64,000 nt of DNA from assembly GCA_004431415.1 (NCBI GenBank), contig QPMI01000224.1, forward strand, positions 1 through 64,000, written 5' to 3'. The position numbers were made by a program, and so were the translations under genes. The notes beneath the pieces were generated by a model. The model had not been told where the DNA came from. It worked only from the letters and a program-made list of their open reading frames with translations, and made no database searches. The DNA comes from Cyanophora paradoxa. Taxonomy: Eukaryota; Glaucocystophyceae; Cyanophorales; Cyanophoraceae. Shown one piece after another: positions 11,337 to 24,354 of the stretch (the first letter of the stretch is position 1; each line of letters starts with the position of its first letter).

Positions 11337-12384
11337 GGGGGGGGAGGGGGGGGGGCACCTGCTGGACGTCGAGGCCGGCGCTGACGAAGCGGACCTCGCG
11401 GAAGCAGCGCCGCGCGAAGGAGCCTTCCTCGGAAAGCCGCAGCGCCTCGCGCACCTCCTGCGCCCCCCGCTCGCGCCGGCGGGGCCCGGGGCGGCAGCGG
11501 CTGCGCGGCGCGCACGGGCTCGATCCCAGGCTCCTCGCTCAGGTCCCGCACGTAGTGGAAGATCAGGTCCGCCGGCGGCCCGTACCTGCCGGCCCCCGCC
11601 CCCCGCCTCGCCTCGCGGCGCGACGGGGCGGGGGGCGGCGCACCGGTCGCCGGGGCGGCAGGGGAAGAAGTGGTCGAGCTGCCACTCGCGGAGGCCCTCG
11701 ATGAGCAGGGGCACCAGGTTCTTGTAGAAGGGCACGATCACCGCGAAGGCCCTCCGGCCCCGCGCCGCCCCCGCGTACTCCCCGCTCCACCCCGCGAACG
11801 GCCTGTGCGGGCGCCGCGTGAGGGGCGCCCCTGGGGCCGGGGCGGGGCGGGGCGGACCGGTGCCGGGAGTGCGGGAGGGCGGCGAAGTTGCCGAGCGCGG
11901 CGGCCTCCTCGAAGCTCGAGCCGCGTGTGACCCCCACCGCCGGCCCCCGCCCCCCCTGCCCTCCATCCCCGCCCTCGCCGCCCGGCGCGGGGGCCGGCTC
12001 GGAGAGGAGGCCGCCAGTCGCCTGCAGCTCGAGCTCCAGCGCCTCGAGGCCGCGCCGCAGCTCGAGCGCCGGCGGCACGACGAGGATCGAGTCGTGGTCG
12101 ACGAGCGCGTCGCCCGCCACCGCCGCCGCCGTCGGCTCCCAGTGCACGAACTCCACCTGCACGCCCTCCAGCTCCCCGAGCTCCGCGCTGCCCGGCTGCT
12201 CCTCCCGCGCGTAGATGACGATTACCGCTCCGGCGCCGTGCGCGTGCAGGGAGCCGACCAGGTTTCGCACGAGGTCGTCGCCCCGGTCACCTCGCGGCAG
12301 CCAGGTCACGACGCTCGGTCGCAGATGGAGCCGCCGCGGCTGCTCGGCAGCTGCCGACGACACGCAGATGCATATCGCCACCAA
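10624..12384 (-). CDS. Putative DxD-motif glycosyltransferase
   Basis: Likely a secretory-pathway glycosyltransferase of GT-A type; I cannot assign the CAZy family. The readable order is: a hydrophobic leader (LALVAICICVSSAAA), VVTWLPRGDRGDD, VIVIYARE, an exon with AFAVIVPFYKNLVPLLIEGL, an exon with DYYFLMDTDVKAVRRDW carrying the DxD-like DTD, then EPFWMMGSIDRSSW, NGNAIYSLSD, FGGYTGGYTFDVGLVHYLRD, and a C-terminus ending HGDIRWD. The NGNAIY and FWMMGS blocks recall algal proteins I know only as hypothetical glycosyltransferases. The intron 10908-10861 uses a GC donor. The start is unresolved: the frame is open to 12384 and beyond, but no in-frame ATG was found in the leader. The only nearby minus-strand ATG (12373) is in another frame. 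Confidence 0.6.
11304..11355. repeat. Poly-G tract in a glycosyltransferase intron
   Basis: About thirty consecutive Gs (11304-11333), then shorter G runs to 11355. On the coding strand this is a C-rich intron ahead of the exon encoding the DxD motif. Confidence 0.85.
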
Positions 12385-13425
<1,041 letters not shown>

Positions 13426-13445
13426 AGCCTCTGGTTCCTTCCTAC

Positions 13446-13462
13446 GGTGTTTTCTAAACACC
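13446..13462 (+). terminator. Histone-type 3' stem-loop candidate
   Basis: GGTGTTTTCTAAACACC folds into a six- or seven-bp stem with a T-rich loop, starting 20 nt after the H3 stop. Position and form (GG at the base, TTTTC in the loop region, CC closing) resemble the metazoan and algal replication-dependent histone mRNA stem-loop. The loop is one base different in size from the classical four. Confidence 0.5.
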
Positions 13463-14127
13463 TCTTTCTCCTCTTCCACCCGAGAAGCGCGTGTTCTTCC
13501 TGGGCGCGCGCGTTCACCCGGGCTTGGGGACTGGGCAGCTTCGGCTAGCAACTGGGGACTGGGACTGGGCTTGGGGAATCGCTGTGCCTTCAGCTAGCAT
13601 CTGATTGGAAGAGCGCGTTCCCACGGACTATCTCTCCTGGTGCTCGTTTTGTTAAGACATTCGTTTTGTACTGATAGCCACAAGCTGTCGTGCTTTATAC
13701 TTCCACCCGGCGACAGTGCAGGCGATTGATCCCTTTGGATCGTGATGTCCACAGCTCCAGCGCCGCCCCTTCGTCGTTGCGGCTCCTCTAGCAAGCCTTG
13801 GGGGCGGGGGGAGCCCGCACCCGCCTGGTAGAGCAATAGACTTCGATTTCGAGCTTCGGTTTTTGATTTCGATCTCGTCAGTTTGCCAATGATGTCCAGA
13901 TTCCAGATGCCGTAGATCGCGTCTGAAATGCCACCTGCCTACTAATATTTCGGTTTCCAATTTGTTCTATTGCTGTTAAAATAGTTCCCAGTGCCCCCAA
14001 TTGTAGAATTCTTCCCCATCTATCCAGAATAGAGTTTCCAGTGGCCCCATCCGTCCAATTTCCATCATACTCGAGGGCGGGCAGCTGCCTAGCAAGCCAA
14101 AAAGATCTGTAAATTGAAGGTTCAAAG
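13463..14127. other. Intergenic, convergent 3' ends
   Basis: This is a moderate-GC spacer between the ends of histone H3 (+) and the cyclase gene (-). It holds small degenerate direct repeats (ACTGGG units near 13525-13570) and no recognisable gene or RNA. Confidence 0.6.
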
Positions 14128-17100
14128 TCACTGCTCTCTTTCTTGCACGCTGCTGTGATCCCTGTCCCTGAGCGGCTCGCTATCTAATGCGGGTGTTCTA
14201 CTTCTGCTTGAATGAGGAAGCCGATAATCAATTTGGCCCTGGCCCGGGCCGTCCGGGGACGCGAGGTCGAGCGTGGGCTCTTTCGGTGCCTCCCGGACAA
14301 CGTCCCTCAACGCTTGCAGCTGCGTCCCCATGTCGCTGCTGCGCCGCCGGACGACCAAGAATGCCTTCATTGTGCCCTTCACCGTCTCTATGGTTCGGGC
14401 CTGAAGGAATAGTTTCAGCTGCGCGGGAAGCGCGCGAAAGTCGGGGAGCGACTGCGAGCTGGCGACCACGCGCCTCGGTCTCAAAAATGTACTTGACCCT
14501 CTCGTATGTTGAGGAGGAGATCTGGACGCGCCCTGCGGCAATGGCGAGGCAGTCAGGTCGACGTCCAAGCTGTCGAGGGGCGAGCTTGTGCCGGACCGGG
14601 GACGCCGTGCTGCTCGAGCAAGTTGGCCGTCGCGACGCTGTCGCCGTAGACGTCCCACGCGATCTTCCGCGTCGCGATCACGCCCGTCACCACGGACCCC
14701 GTGTTCACCCCGGCCCTGCCCCGCCGCCCGTCACGGGCCGCACGCTGCAGGCCGCAGGGCGCGGGGGGCGGGGGGCGGCACCGGAGGAGCAGCTCGAAGC
14801 CGACGCGCGCGGAGACGTCGCGCATGCCGCGCAGCACCTCCAGCGCGAAGTCCACCTGCGCGCCCCCTCAAGGGCCTCCCGCGGGGCGGGGCGGGGCGGG
14901 GCGGGGCCGGCCATGAGCTCGGGCCCGTGGGGGGCGCGGATGAAGTAGAATGCGGCGTCGCCGATGAGCTTGACGCGCTCGATGCGGCGGAAGCGCTCCT
15001 CCTCGTTGACGGCGTCGAAGTGGAGGAAGACGGCCTGCACGAGGGCCACCGTCTGCGCCGGCGTCATGCTCGAGCTCCGCTTCGTGAAGCCCTGCCGCGG
15101 GGGCCCCCGTCGGCGTCGGCGCGAAGGGGCGGGGGCGGGGGCGGGGCCCTCCGGCGCACGACGAGGTCGAAGAAGAGTAGCGAGGCGTCGTCGACGCTGT
15201 CGGCGATGAGCTGCTCACCGGCCTTGAGGCGCCCCGCCACGTCCGCGGGGACCATCGCCAGCAGCAGCGCGTCGGCGCGCTCCATGGCGCCCCGCAGCGC
15301 CGCCTCCTCCTCCAGCCGCCGCCGCACGTCGCGCGCCACGAGCACGAAGAAGGGCTCCCCGCCCTCCGCCGCCACCCCGCGCCCCAGCGAGACAGTCGCG
15401 GGGAAGCGCGCCCCGTCCCGCCGCACCGCCTCCACCGGCGCCGCCGCGCCGCACGCCGCCGGCAGGCCGAGCTCGAGGCAGGGCGGGTCGTCGGGGGCGG
15501 CGCCGGGGGCGGGGGAGGGGAAGGCGTCGGGGTCGGAGACGCGGAGGGCGGGGAGGAGGTCGCGTGCGGGGCGGCCCTCCATCTCCTCGCACGCCCCGAA
15601 CCCGAACGCCTTCGCCGCCGCCGCGTTCGCCCGCTGCCGTCCCCCGCCCCGCACCGTCGCGCCCAGATCGAGGAGCGAACGTCGGCGCAGGGCGGGGGCA
15701 CCTGGACGATGCCGCCGGCGTCGAGGATGAGGGTCGGGTCTGCGGGGCGCGCCGGCGTCGGAGGGCGGCCGCGGCGTCAAGGGGGGCAGAGGGGAGGCGG
15801 GGCGGGACCGAGGGAGGCGGCGAGGAGGGACTTGGACTGCTGCTGGACGGCGGCGAGGGCCGAGAGGGGCTCCTCCCGCCCCTCCCCGTCCCCGGCGTCG
15901 CGCGGCAGGAAGGGCGCGGCGGCCGGCAGGCGCCGCAGGCTCTCGTAGGGCACGTGCAGCAGCATCGTCCCGTCCGACGCGAAGGCGCCCCACATGCGCT
16001 GGATGCTGGGGAGGAGCGAGGCGAGGTAGAGGGCGAGGATGAGGGCGAGGGCGAGAACGAAGAAGAGGGAGACGAGGCCCACGACCCGCTCCGCCCCCCG
16101 CTCCGCCTCCTCCAGCACTGCGCCCCCGGCCCCGCTCGCCCCCGCCCCGCCCGCCCCGCCCGCCCCGCCCGTCCCGCCCGCCCGCCGCCAGCCCGCCGCA
16201 CCGGCGACGGCGAAGGCGTAGGAGGGCTCGACGGCCGCGTTGCCCGTCTCGAAGAGGGGCTCGCTGAAGAAGGGCCCCGGCGCCTCCGCCGCCTGCCGCG
16301 CCAGCGCCGCCACCGTCGCGTACTGCGCCGCGTCAGCCGAGGGGTGCGTTGGGGGAGGCGGCGGGGCGCGGGCCTGCGCGGCGAGCTCCGCCGGCATCGC
16401 GTTGACGGGGGTTGAGATGCCGGGCCCTCCGAAGAGGAGCGTGCTGAGCGCCTGCGCGGGGAGGAGCCGGGTCTGCGCGGGGCGGGCGGGCGAGGCCGGC
16501 GGGGCGGGCGGGCCGTGCGGAAGGAGGCGAGGACGGCGCGGAGGGCGGCCTGGATGGCGGGGGCGCCGCCGGGCCAGACGAGGCGGTCCTCGAGGGCGAG
16601 CTCGAGGGCGAGGAAGGCCGCCGCCTGCACCGAGTAGCGCAGCCGCGCCACCTGCGAGCGCCGCCCCGTCGCCGCCCGCGGCGCGCCCCGCCGGCCGGCG
16701 CGAGGGCGCACGGCGCCGGTGACGTAGGTGAGGCGGATGCCGACGGGGACGAAGCGGAGGATGACCGCGAAGGAGCCGGCGGCCAGGGCAAGGGCGACGG
16801 CGGCAAGGAGGGCGTAGCGCAGGACGACCCGCCGGGCCCGCCCCGCCGAGCGGTCGAGGCGGCCGGAGAGCACCTCGAGCCCGCCCGCCGTCGCAGCCGC
16901 CGCATCTACCAGCTCCCCGGCCTCCGCCTCGGCCTCCGCATCGCTCGCATCGGCTTCGCCGGCCGCGAGCGCCGGCGCCGCCTCCGCCCCGCCGGGCGAG
17001 CCGGTGGAGCGGGCGGGGCGGAGGTGCGGCGGGGGGGCGCTGCGGGCGCTCGGGGGGCAGCGCCTCGCGCTGCAGCAGCGGCGCCATCGCCTCGGCGCGT

Positions 17101-20100
17101 ATGCGCCGCACGACGGGCTTCGGGACCTGCGGGAGGCCGGGTTGGCGGGGCGGCGGCGCGGGGGGCGGCGCGGGGGCGGCGCGGGGCGGGCCTCGAGGAA
17201 GATGGCCATGGCGGAGCGGCGGGTGCGCTTCACCAGGAGCACGGCCGGCAGGATGAGGCAGAGGCTGCAGAGCAGCACCGCCGCAACCGACGCCGCGAAG
17301 AGGCCGGCCGCCGCGCCGCGCAGGCCGCGAAGGCGCTGGACCTGCCGTCCGGTCGGGGGGCGGGGGCGGGGGACGGGGCGGGACGGGGCGGGGGCGGGGC
17401 GGGGGGACCGTGTCGTTGCGGAAGGCGAAGGCGACGGCGGTGTAGGCGTCGGGGAGGGCGACGGCGGTGTTGGCGAAGAGGAAGAAGACGCGCGGCTCGG
17501 GCGGCGCGGCCGCCAGCCGCTCCTCGCTCGAGGCGAGCAGCGTCTCGCCGGCCTGCGCCACCGCCTGCGCGCCGCGTGAGGCGGCGCGCCGCGGCGGAGG
17601 CCCCGGGCGCACCGCGATGCCGGCGAAGAGGGTCGAGTTGCGGAGGAAGGGCACGGGCTCGCCCTCGGTGATCGCCCGCACCGTGAACGGGGTCTGCCAC
17701 AGCTGCGGAAGACTCACGATCACCGGCGGCTGCTGCAGGGACGGGGCCGGCGCGGACCTCGTGCCTAGCGACGATGTTCTCGTTCTCGTTGTAGAAATAC
17801 GCGAGGCTGGTGTTGATGATGTGCGCGCACTCGCGCAGGCCAGCGGCGGCGCGGGCGCGGGCGGCGGGGCCGACGAAGGAGGGGGGGATGCGGGGCGGGG
17901 GGGCGGGGAGGGCGGCGAGGGCGACCTCGCGGGCGTGCTGCCCGACGCAGGCGACGGCGTAGCGCACGGGGGCGTCGCTGAGAGAGACGGCGAGGCGGCT
18001 CTGGTAGGCCACCAGCCGCGAGCGCGTCTCCCCGAAGGTGGCCGCCGAGAGGGCGAGGAGGGCGACGACGGAGATGAGCGCCGCGGCGTGCAGCGCGAGA
18101 AAGGCCCGCCGGTAGCGCGCCTGCAGCCGCCCCGCCACCGCCAGCTGCTGCGCCCCCGCGCTCGTCCGCCACTGCCCGCCAGGTCGCGGTCAGCGGCGCG
18201 CGGCGGCGGGTGGGGACGGGGGCGGGGCGGGGCGGGCGGGCCCGGGAGCGGAGCTCGCGCAGACGGGAGGAGATGGGCCGGCTGGAGGGTGCCCGGCTCC
18301 GCGCCCCCGCCGCGCCCTCCTCGCCGCTCCCCTCCAGCGGCCGCCCCCGCCGCGTGCTCGGCACCTGCGCGCGCGTGCCGTCAGCGCCGCGATGTGCCGT
18401 CAGCGAGCTGTCTGACCCGCTGACGCCGGCTCCGCTGCCCGTCGACGTTCTCGCCAGCCGCGTCGCCCTGCGCGGCCTCCTCCTCGCGCGCCGCCTGCCG
18501 CTCGCCGCGGCGGGCGTTGGTGCGGCGCTGCTCGACGATGTTCTCCGCGCGCGCGGCCGTGCGGGCCGCCCCCTCGAAGTCTGCGGCGCGTCAGTGGGAC
18601 GCGCGGGGCAAGCGCTGCGGGGCGCGCCGAAGAGAAACTGCTGCTGGAAGGAGGCGTAGCGGAGGAGGACGCGGGAGGAGCCCGGCGTGGCGCGCAGCAG
18701 CTGGCGGTACAGCCTGCGGGCGCCCCCTCAGCGGGGCGGGGGCAGAAGGGCGGGGCGGGGCGGGGCGGGCCCGGCGGCGCGCTGCTTGGAGGCCTCGACG
18801 GCGGAGGAGCGGGCGGGGAGGTCGCCGAGGAGGCGGGCCTCCTCGGAGGGCCCCCCGGCGGCCCCCGCGGCCCCGAGGGCGAGGAGGGCCGTCCAGAAGG
18901 CGGCGGTGCGGACGGCGGCCTCGCGCTCGGCGGCGGCGATCTCGTCGAGGAGCTCGGAGACGGAGCCGCCCTCCTCGCCCCACGCCTCCCGCTCCGCCCC
19001 GCGGCGCCGCTCGAGGAAGTAGACCTGCCAGGCGACGCCCGGCGTCCCGTGCAGCTCCCGCGCCTTCCGCGCCATCGCCTGCGCCGCCCTCGCCGCCCGC
19101 GCGTGGGGCCGGCGGGGCGGGCGGGCGGGCCGTGGAGAGGGCGGCGAGGGCGGGGCGTCGAAGAAGAGGGCGGCGACGCGGGCGGGGATGCGCGCCGACT
19201 CGGGGCGCCCCTCCCACGCCCGCTCCGCCACCTCCAGCGCCTCCTCCGCCGCCCCCGCCACCCCGCGCCCCTCGCGCGCCGCCGCCGCCAGCATCGCCCG
19301 CAGCGCGATCTCCACGCACGCCGCCCTGCCCGCCCCGCACCCCCTCACAGGCGTCCCCGGCGCACGCCGCGCGCTGCAGCGGGGCGCGGGGGCGCACGGG
19401 GAGGTGTGGAAGGGGCGGCGGCTGCGGACGCGGGCGAGGGCGAGGGCGACGCGGGCGCGGACGAGGAGGGGCGTGGCGGGGGCGGCGAGGAGGGCGAGGG
19501 CGGCGGCGAGGGGCCAGAAGAGGGCCGGGGAGCAGCCGCCCGAGGCGGCGCAGGGGAGGGCGAGGGCGGCGAAGGCGAGGGTGGCGGTGCAGGCGTAGGC
19601 GCCGGCGAGGAGGGCGGAGCGGCGGGGCGCGGGGAGCCAGAAGAAGTAGAGGGCGGCGTGCGCGGCGGCGGCCGCGAGGCCCAGCGCCGCCCGCAGCACG
19701 GCCCGCTCCCGCGAGAAGAGCAGCAGCAGGAGCAGCAGGAGCTTCGCGGCGAGGAAGAAGGAGGAGGGCCGCAGCGTGGAGCGCGCGAGCGGGGGCGGCC
19801 CCGACGGGCGCGGGTCGGTGACGAAGGCCGTCGCGAGGTACGTGAGAGAGAGGGCGGCGATCGACGCGACGGCGAGCACAACCAGCGGCAGGTCCCCGCT
19901 CGCGAAGCTGCGGGCGGCCCTGAGCGCGGCCGCTCCGGTCGCCGGCCGGCGCGACGAACCACCTCCTGTGCGGCAGCTCGACCAGGCTTCCGCCTCTGCA
20001 GGCTATGACAGGGCCGAAGGCGCCCAGCACGGCCGGCGCCGTAAAGGCGACGACAAGGACAACGATCCAGCGCGCCGCAGTCGTCAGGGCTGCTGCGGTT

Positions 20101-20610
20101 GGGCGCGCAGAATGCCTCGCGGGGCGCGGGGCCGCTGGCGCACCGGAGGACAAAACCCGCGGCGGGTCGACGAAGAGGAAAACGTAGAGCAAGACGAGAA
20201 CGACCATTAGGGTGCCGAAGCAGACCCAGAAAAGGGCGAGGTACCCTGACCAGGAGCGGAACGCTGGGCGAAATTGAAGAAACCAAAAAAGCGCGTCGAA
20301 GGAACTCGTCTGCGACGCCGCTCCCGCCAGAACGAGCGCCGCGAGCTGCAGCCGATCGAGTGCCCGTGCAAGGGACATCCCGATGAGCCACGCCACGCCG
20401 GGATCGTCGACGAGGAGGAAGAGCCTCTGCGCAGGGTTGCGTACGTCGGCCCATCGCGTCCCCAGGCATAGCGAAGCGTCGACGCACCGCGAAGAGATAA
20501 GCGGGCACCCTCCGTATGCGTGAGAGGAGACGCGTTCGCCAGGAAAGGGCCTCTGACGCGCCTGTGGAGTGCGCGCCCGTCGGCGCTGATGCGCCGAACG
20601 CGCTTCTCAT
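14128..20610 (-). CDS. TmcB-like multi-pass membrane protein with TPR-like, PAS and class III cyclase domains
   Basis: Large polytopic signalling protein resembling protist TmcB-like/guanylyl-cyclase fusions. Exon 1 starts at ATG 20610 and ends in PAYLFA. A 61-bp intron (20487-20427) leads to RLFLLVDDPGVAWLIGMSL. Then come a multi-TM block (about 19.4-20.4 kb), a helical repeat block with YRQLLRATPGSSRVLLRYAS (about 18.6-18.7 kb), and charged helices with ENIVEQRRTNARRGERQAAR. A second TM region follows with extracellular loops (about 15.8-18.1 kb), then a PAS domain (about 15.4-15.7 kb). The cyclase domain has DASLLFFDLV, VKLIGDAAFYF, NTGSVVTGVIATRK and WDVYGDSVATANLLEQHG, with C-terminal ISSSTYERV and ETVKGTMKAFLVV. 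The metal-type Asp residues and the Lys before IGD are present. The Asn and Arg of the usual VNxASRxE motif are Ala and Leu, so activity is doubtful. A split into two genes near 18.4 kb is possible but less likely. Confidence 0.8.
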
Positions 20611-20942
20611 GTGCTTCGCAGTGCGTAGCAAGCCTACATGACCCTGCTCCGCCGGCCGGCGACTCGGCGGCGAGTACGAGGCTTTGCGAACGTAGAGGCG
20701 ACGTATCCCCTGCCCTTCAGCTTCCCCCTCCAGACCCCAAGCATTGCAAACTGACCGTCGGACGAGCTCGAGCTAGGCTGGGCGGCCGGCGCGCAGTTGA
20801 AAGAAGAGTGTCGTGGTTGACGGTAACTACACAGCTGCAGTGCGCCGGGCGGCGCGTGGCCCCAACTGCAAGGGGGCAAACTACGAAAAGGCCCGAGGCG
20901 GCGCCACGAAGGGGCCGAGGGCCGGGGAGCCGCGGAAAGGCG
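20611..20942. other. Intergenic spacer
   Basis: About 330 bp between two minus-strand genes, holding the 5' flank of the TmcB-like gene and the 3' flank of the B-box gene. I see no gene, repeat or RNA. Confidence 0.6.
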
Positions 20943-23900
20943 CTAGGGGAGGGCGGCGGCCTCGTGGAGGAGGCGGGTGAGGGGCCCCCAGTGGCCGGCC
21001 TCGCGGAGCTGGTCGAGCCGCTTGATCACCTCGAGCAGCCGCTGGATGTCCTCCATCGAGTCTGCCGCGAAGGCGCGCGGTGAGGGGCGGGTGCGCGTGG
21101 CGCGGGGTCTGGGGCGGTGCACGGGCGGGGCGCACCGGAGACGGCGGCGGCGCGGATGCGCTGCGTGAGGCGCTCCCGCACGCCCCAGAAGAACTCGTCG
21201 CTCACGGGGCCCGCCGCGGGGCCCTCCGGCGGCCCCGGCGGCTGCGGCCCGCCGGGGAGGAGGCCCGGGGGCGGGCGGCGACGCCGGGGAGGGGCGCGGT
21301 GCGGAGGCGCTGGCGGGCGTGGTCGCGGGCCGGCATCGGCCGGTGCACCGCCTCGTCGCACTCCGCGCACAGGTGCCGAGCGCAGTCCGCGCAGTGCACC
21401 CGCGCGTGGTGCGTCCCGCACCCCTCGCACACACGCGCCGGCCCAGGCCCCGGCATGGGACCTGGCCCGCCCGCTGCCCCTGCGGGGGGCCGCCGGGGGC
21501 GTGGCGGGCCCCCTGCCGAGGGAGGCGGCGAGGGGCGAGGCGCGGAAGGGGCTCTGCGGGGAGTAGCCGGCGCCCATGGCGCGCTGCGCGGGGCCCACGG
21601 CCACCTCCAGCGAGCCGCCCGCCTGCAGGCCCGCGCCCCGCCCCTCCCCTGCAGGCCGCCCCGTCACGCGCGGCGGGGCGCCCCGGCGGGGCCGGCGGGC
21701 CGGGGCGGGGCGCACCGACGAAGGGGGAGTGGGCGCGGAAGCGGACGCCGGTGGCCGGCTGGAGGACGGGCCCGTGCAGGGGCGGCTGCTGCGGGGGCGG
21801 GGGCCGGGGTGGAGCGCGTGGGGCCCCGGGAGGCTGTGCGGGCGGGGCGGGGCGGGGCGGGGCCGGCTCGTCCTCCTCGGAGGTCGTGCTGGTCTCCGTG
21901 GCGCGCTCCTCGTCGTCGTCGCTCGACGAGCTGCTGTACGCCTGCGTCGGCCGGATCACCTCCGCCGTCTGCCGCCCCCGCCCCCTCAGCCCCGCCCCCG
22001 CCCCGGCCCCCACGCCCCGGGCCCGCACCTCCGAGAAGCTCACGCGCGGCCGCGTCATCCGCCCGGGGGCCGCGGGCTGCGGCGGCGGCGGGGCAGGGGG
22101 CATGGGCGGGGAGGGCTGGAGGCTGCGGGGCCGGGGCGGGGAGGGCGGGCGGGCGGCGGGGTGCGGGGCGTGGTGGTGGTGCTCGTGGTGGAACCGCAGC
22201 GGCGGCGCCGAGCCCGCCAGGGGCGTCCCCTCCGCCCCGAACGCCCGCGCCGTCCCCGCGAAGGGCCGGGCGGGGGCGCGAGGGGCGCGGCGGCCTCGCT
22301 GTAGGGCCCCGGGTCCGCGTGGAGGGGCGGCCCTCGCTCGAGCGGCGCCTCCTGCGGCGGCTGCAGCAGCGGCGGCGCCGCCCCCGCGCCGGCGAGCAGC
22401 GGCTCTGGCGGCGGCGGCGCCGGCGCGGCCATCGGCGTCGGCGCGTACGTCGGCGGCTGGTAGTAGTGGACGGGGTACGAGGCGGCGGCGAAGGGGGTCC
22501 CGAAGGGCGCCGCCGGGGCTGGGAGGGCGGGCCCGGGGGGCACATGCGGGGCGGGGAATCCGCGGGAGGCAATGTGCGTCGCCGAGCTGCTCGACGGCAC
22601 GGGGGCGGCGGCGGGCAGGGGCGCCGCGGGGGGGAGCAGCGGGGCCTCAGCCGCCGGGGGGATGAAGGCGGGGGTAGGTGAACGTGCGCGAGGGGCGCGG
22701 CGGGGGCTAGCGAGGGGGCGCGGGCGTGCAGGGGCGGCGCTGCCGAGTGCAGGGCGCCGTGGAGCGGGGCGGCGGGGCCGGCGAGGGGCGGCGTCGGGGG
22801 CACGAGGGGCGGCGTGGGCGCCAGGAGGGGCGCCGCAAACGGGTCGGAGGAGCGCCGGCCCGGAGGCGGCACAAGGGGGTCCGAGAGACGGGCGAGGGGC
22901 GCCGGCGAGGGCGGCTCGGCGAGGGGCGCGTGGGCGCTGGCCGAGGCGAGCGAGTCCGGCAGGCTGCGGGAGGAGGAGCGGTCGGGGCCGGCGGCGGCGG
23001 CGGCCTCAGCGGCAAGGGCGCGCGACGCGACCGAGACGACGGGCGCGGCGTTGGGCGCCGCGAGGCCGGCCCCGCCGGTGGAGGCGCGGCCCGAGCCGGG
23101 GGCGGCCGAGGAGCGCGCCTCGGCCCCGACGCTGAGGCCGCGGCTGCTCGGGCCGGCGGCGGAGCGCTGCGGCGGCTCCCGCGAGACCTGCACCGCCAGG
23201 TCGTCTGCGAAAAGGAATCAGCGGCGCCTGAGAGGAGCGGCCGCCCGGCCCCGCCGCGCACCCTTCGCGACGGGTCGCCCGCGCGCCTGCTGGCCTGCGA
23301 GAAAAGGAATGAAGGGGGCGGAGGGGGCGGGGGCGGGGCGGCGGGCACCGGCGGCGCGGGCGAGGGAGCCGACGTCTGAGCTGCTGCGGGCGACGGAGCG
23401 GGCGCCGGCGACGCGCGTCGCGCGGAAGATCGGCGCCGCCTCCTTCGGGTCGATCGGCGGCGGCACGCCCACGATGCCTGCCGCTCGGGGTTGGCGACGG
23501 GGCCCCCGCGGCAGCGCGCCGGCGGGCCGCACCGTTGCCGCAGTTTTTCGGAAGGCCAGAGCGTTGGCTCAGGTACTTCTTGGAGACGCCCTTGTACCGT
23601 GGCGGGTCCGGCAGCCGTGCGGGGAACGTGAAGCGGCCGTGCGCGTAGATCCGCTCGCCGACCAGCGCCGGGCGCTCAGCCGGCGCCGAGATGGGAGCGG
23701 CCGCCGCCGACGCCGGGCGCTGCTCGGGCGCAGGCATCGCGCGGCTCCGCGCCGCATTGACCGCCTCGCCTTGCAGGGAGGGCTGGCGGGACGGGGGCGC
23801 CCCGCCGGCCCGCAGATGCGCGCCGGTGGGGGAGCTGGCGAGGCCGGCGGGGGCGGAGACCTGGCGAGGCACGCCGGCATGCTTCGGGCTGATCCCCGCG

Positions 23901-24354
23901 AAGCCGCCGTTCGCCTCCAGGAGGAAGTCGGCCGGGGCCTTCGGCACTTGCCCGACGGGCGCCGGAGCTGCCCCGCCGACCACGCGCTGCGGCGCCGGAC
24001 GACTCGAGGCCCTCCCTTGTTGCACCGGCTCGGGCTTCGCGCCCGCAGCGGCGAATCTCGGGTCGGGCGCGGTCGGCTTCGAGCTGGGAGGGGCGGCGCT
24101 GGACGCCGCGTCTCGGAGCCATGCGTCGATGCTCTTGGTTTGCGGGGGGGTTTCCTTCGTTAAAACTTTCGCGACGCCGCGCGAGCTCACCGTGGCGCTG
24201 AGGTCGGAGACTGGGCCGCTCGTCAGTTAATGCGCCAACAGGAGGAGCGCGGGGCGAACGAACGGCGCGGCTGGCTCCGGTCAGAACACAGAGCATGTCG
24301 CAGACGTCTCCGGTCAAACGTCTGGATCTCGTTGAGGAAGTCGGCTCGCGACAT
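20943..24354 (-). CDS. B-box zinc-finger protein with WH2-like N-terminus and long disordered middle
   Basis: I do not recognise an orthologue. The proposed exon 1 begins at ATG 24354 (MSRADFLNEIQTFDRRRLRH), which resembles an actin-binding WH2 helix. It splices near 24290-24195 to TVSSRGVAKVLTKETPPQTK. A short conserved-looking block follows (FTFPARLPDPPRYKGVSKKY, about 23.57-23.66 kb). Most of 21.7-23.5 kb is Pro/Ala/Ser-rich and probably disordered, with an acidic Ser/Asp/Glu patch near 21.85-21.95 kb. The B-box near 21.33-21.45 kb has the pattern C-x2-C-x8-C-x2-C-x4-C-x2-CD-x3-H-x8-H (CEGCGTHHARVHCADC then LCAECDEAVH). The C-terminal helix is IQRLLEVIKRLDQLREAGHW. B-box domains commonly mediate protein interaction. 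Internal splice sites are approximate. Confidence 0.6.

Noticed and set aside
8843-11551. 902-codon minus-strand open frame opposite ataxin-2 and through the glycosyltransferase
   Set aside because: It runs antisense to the clear ataxin-2 coding exons and mixes frames of the next gene. It is a composition artefact.
13463-14127. Small RNA or tRNA gene downstream of histone H3
   Set aside because: No cloverleaf, box A/B or other RNA signature was found on either strand.
15215-17278. 687-codon minus-strand frame with Ser/Pro/Arg-rich translation
   Set aside because: It only partly overlaps true exons of the TmcB-like gene. Most of it is the wrong frame of TM and PAS coding sequence.
18300-18600. 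Gene boundary splitting the TmcB-like protein from the PAS/cyclase protein
   Set aside because: The helical repeat and charged-helix exons lead into the second TM block in the order known for TmcB-like cyclase fusions. No clear stop and start pair or promoter-like spacer separates them.
20880-23379. Long plus-strand Gly/Ala/Arg open frames over the B-box gene
   Set aside because: They have no start context or domain. The B-box and C-terminal helix read only on the minus strand.
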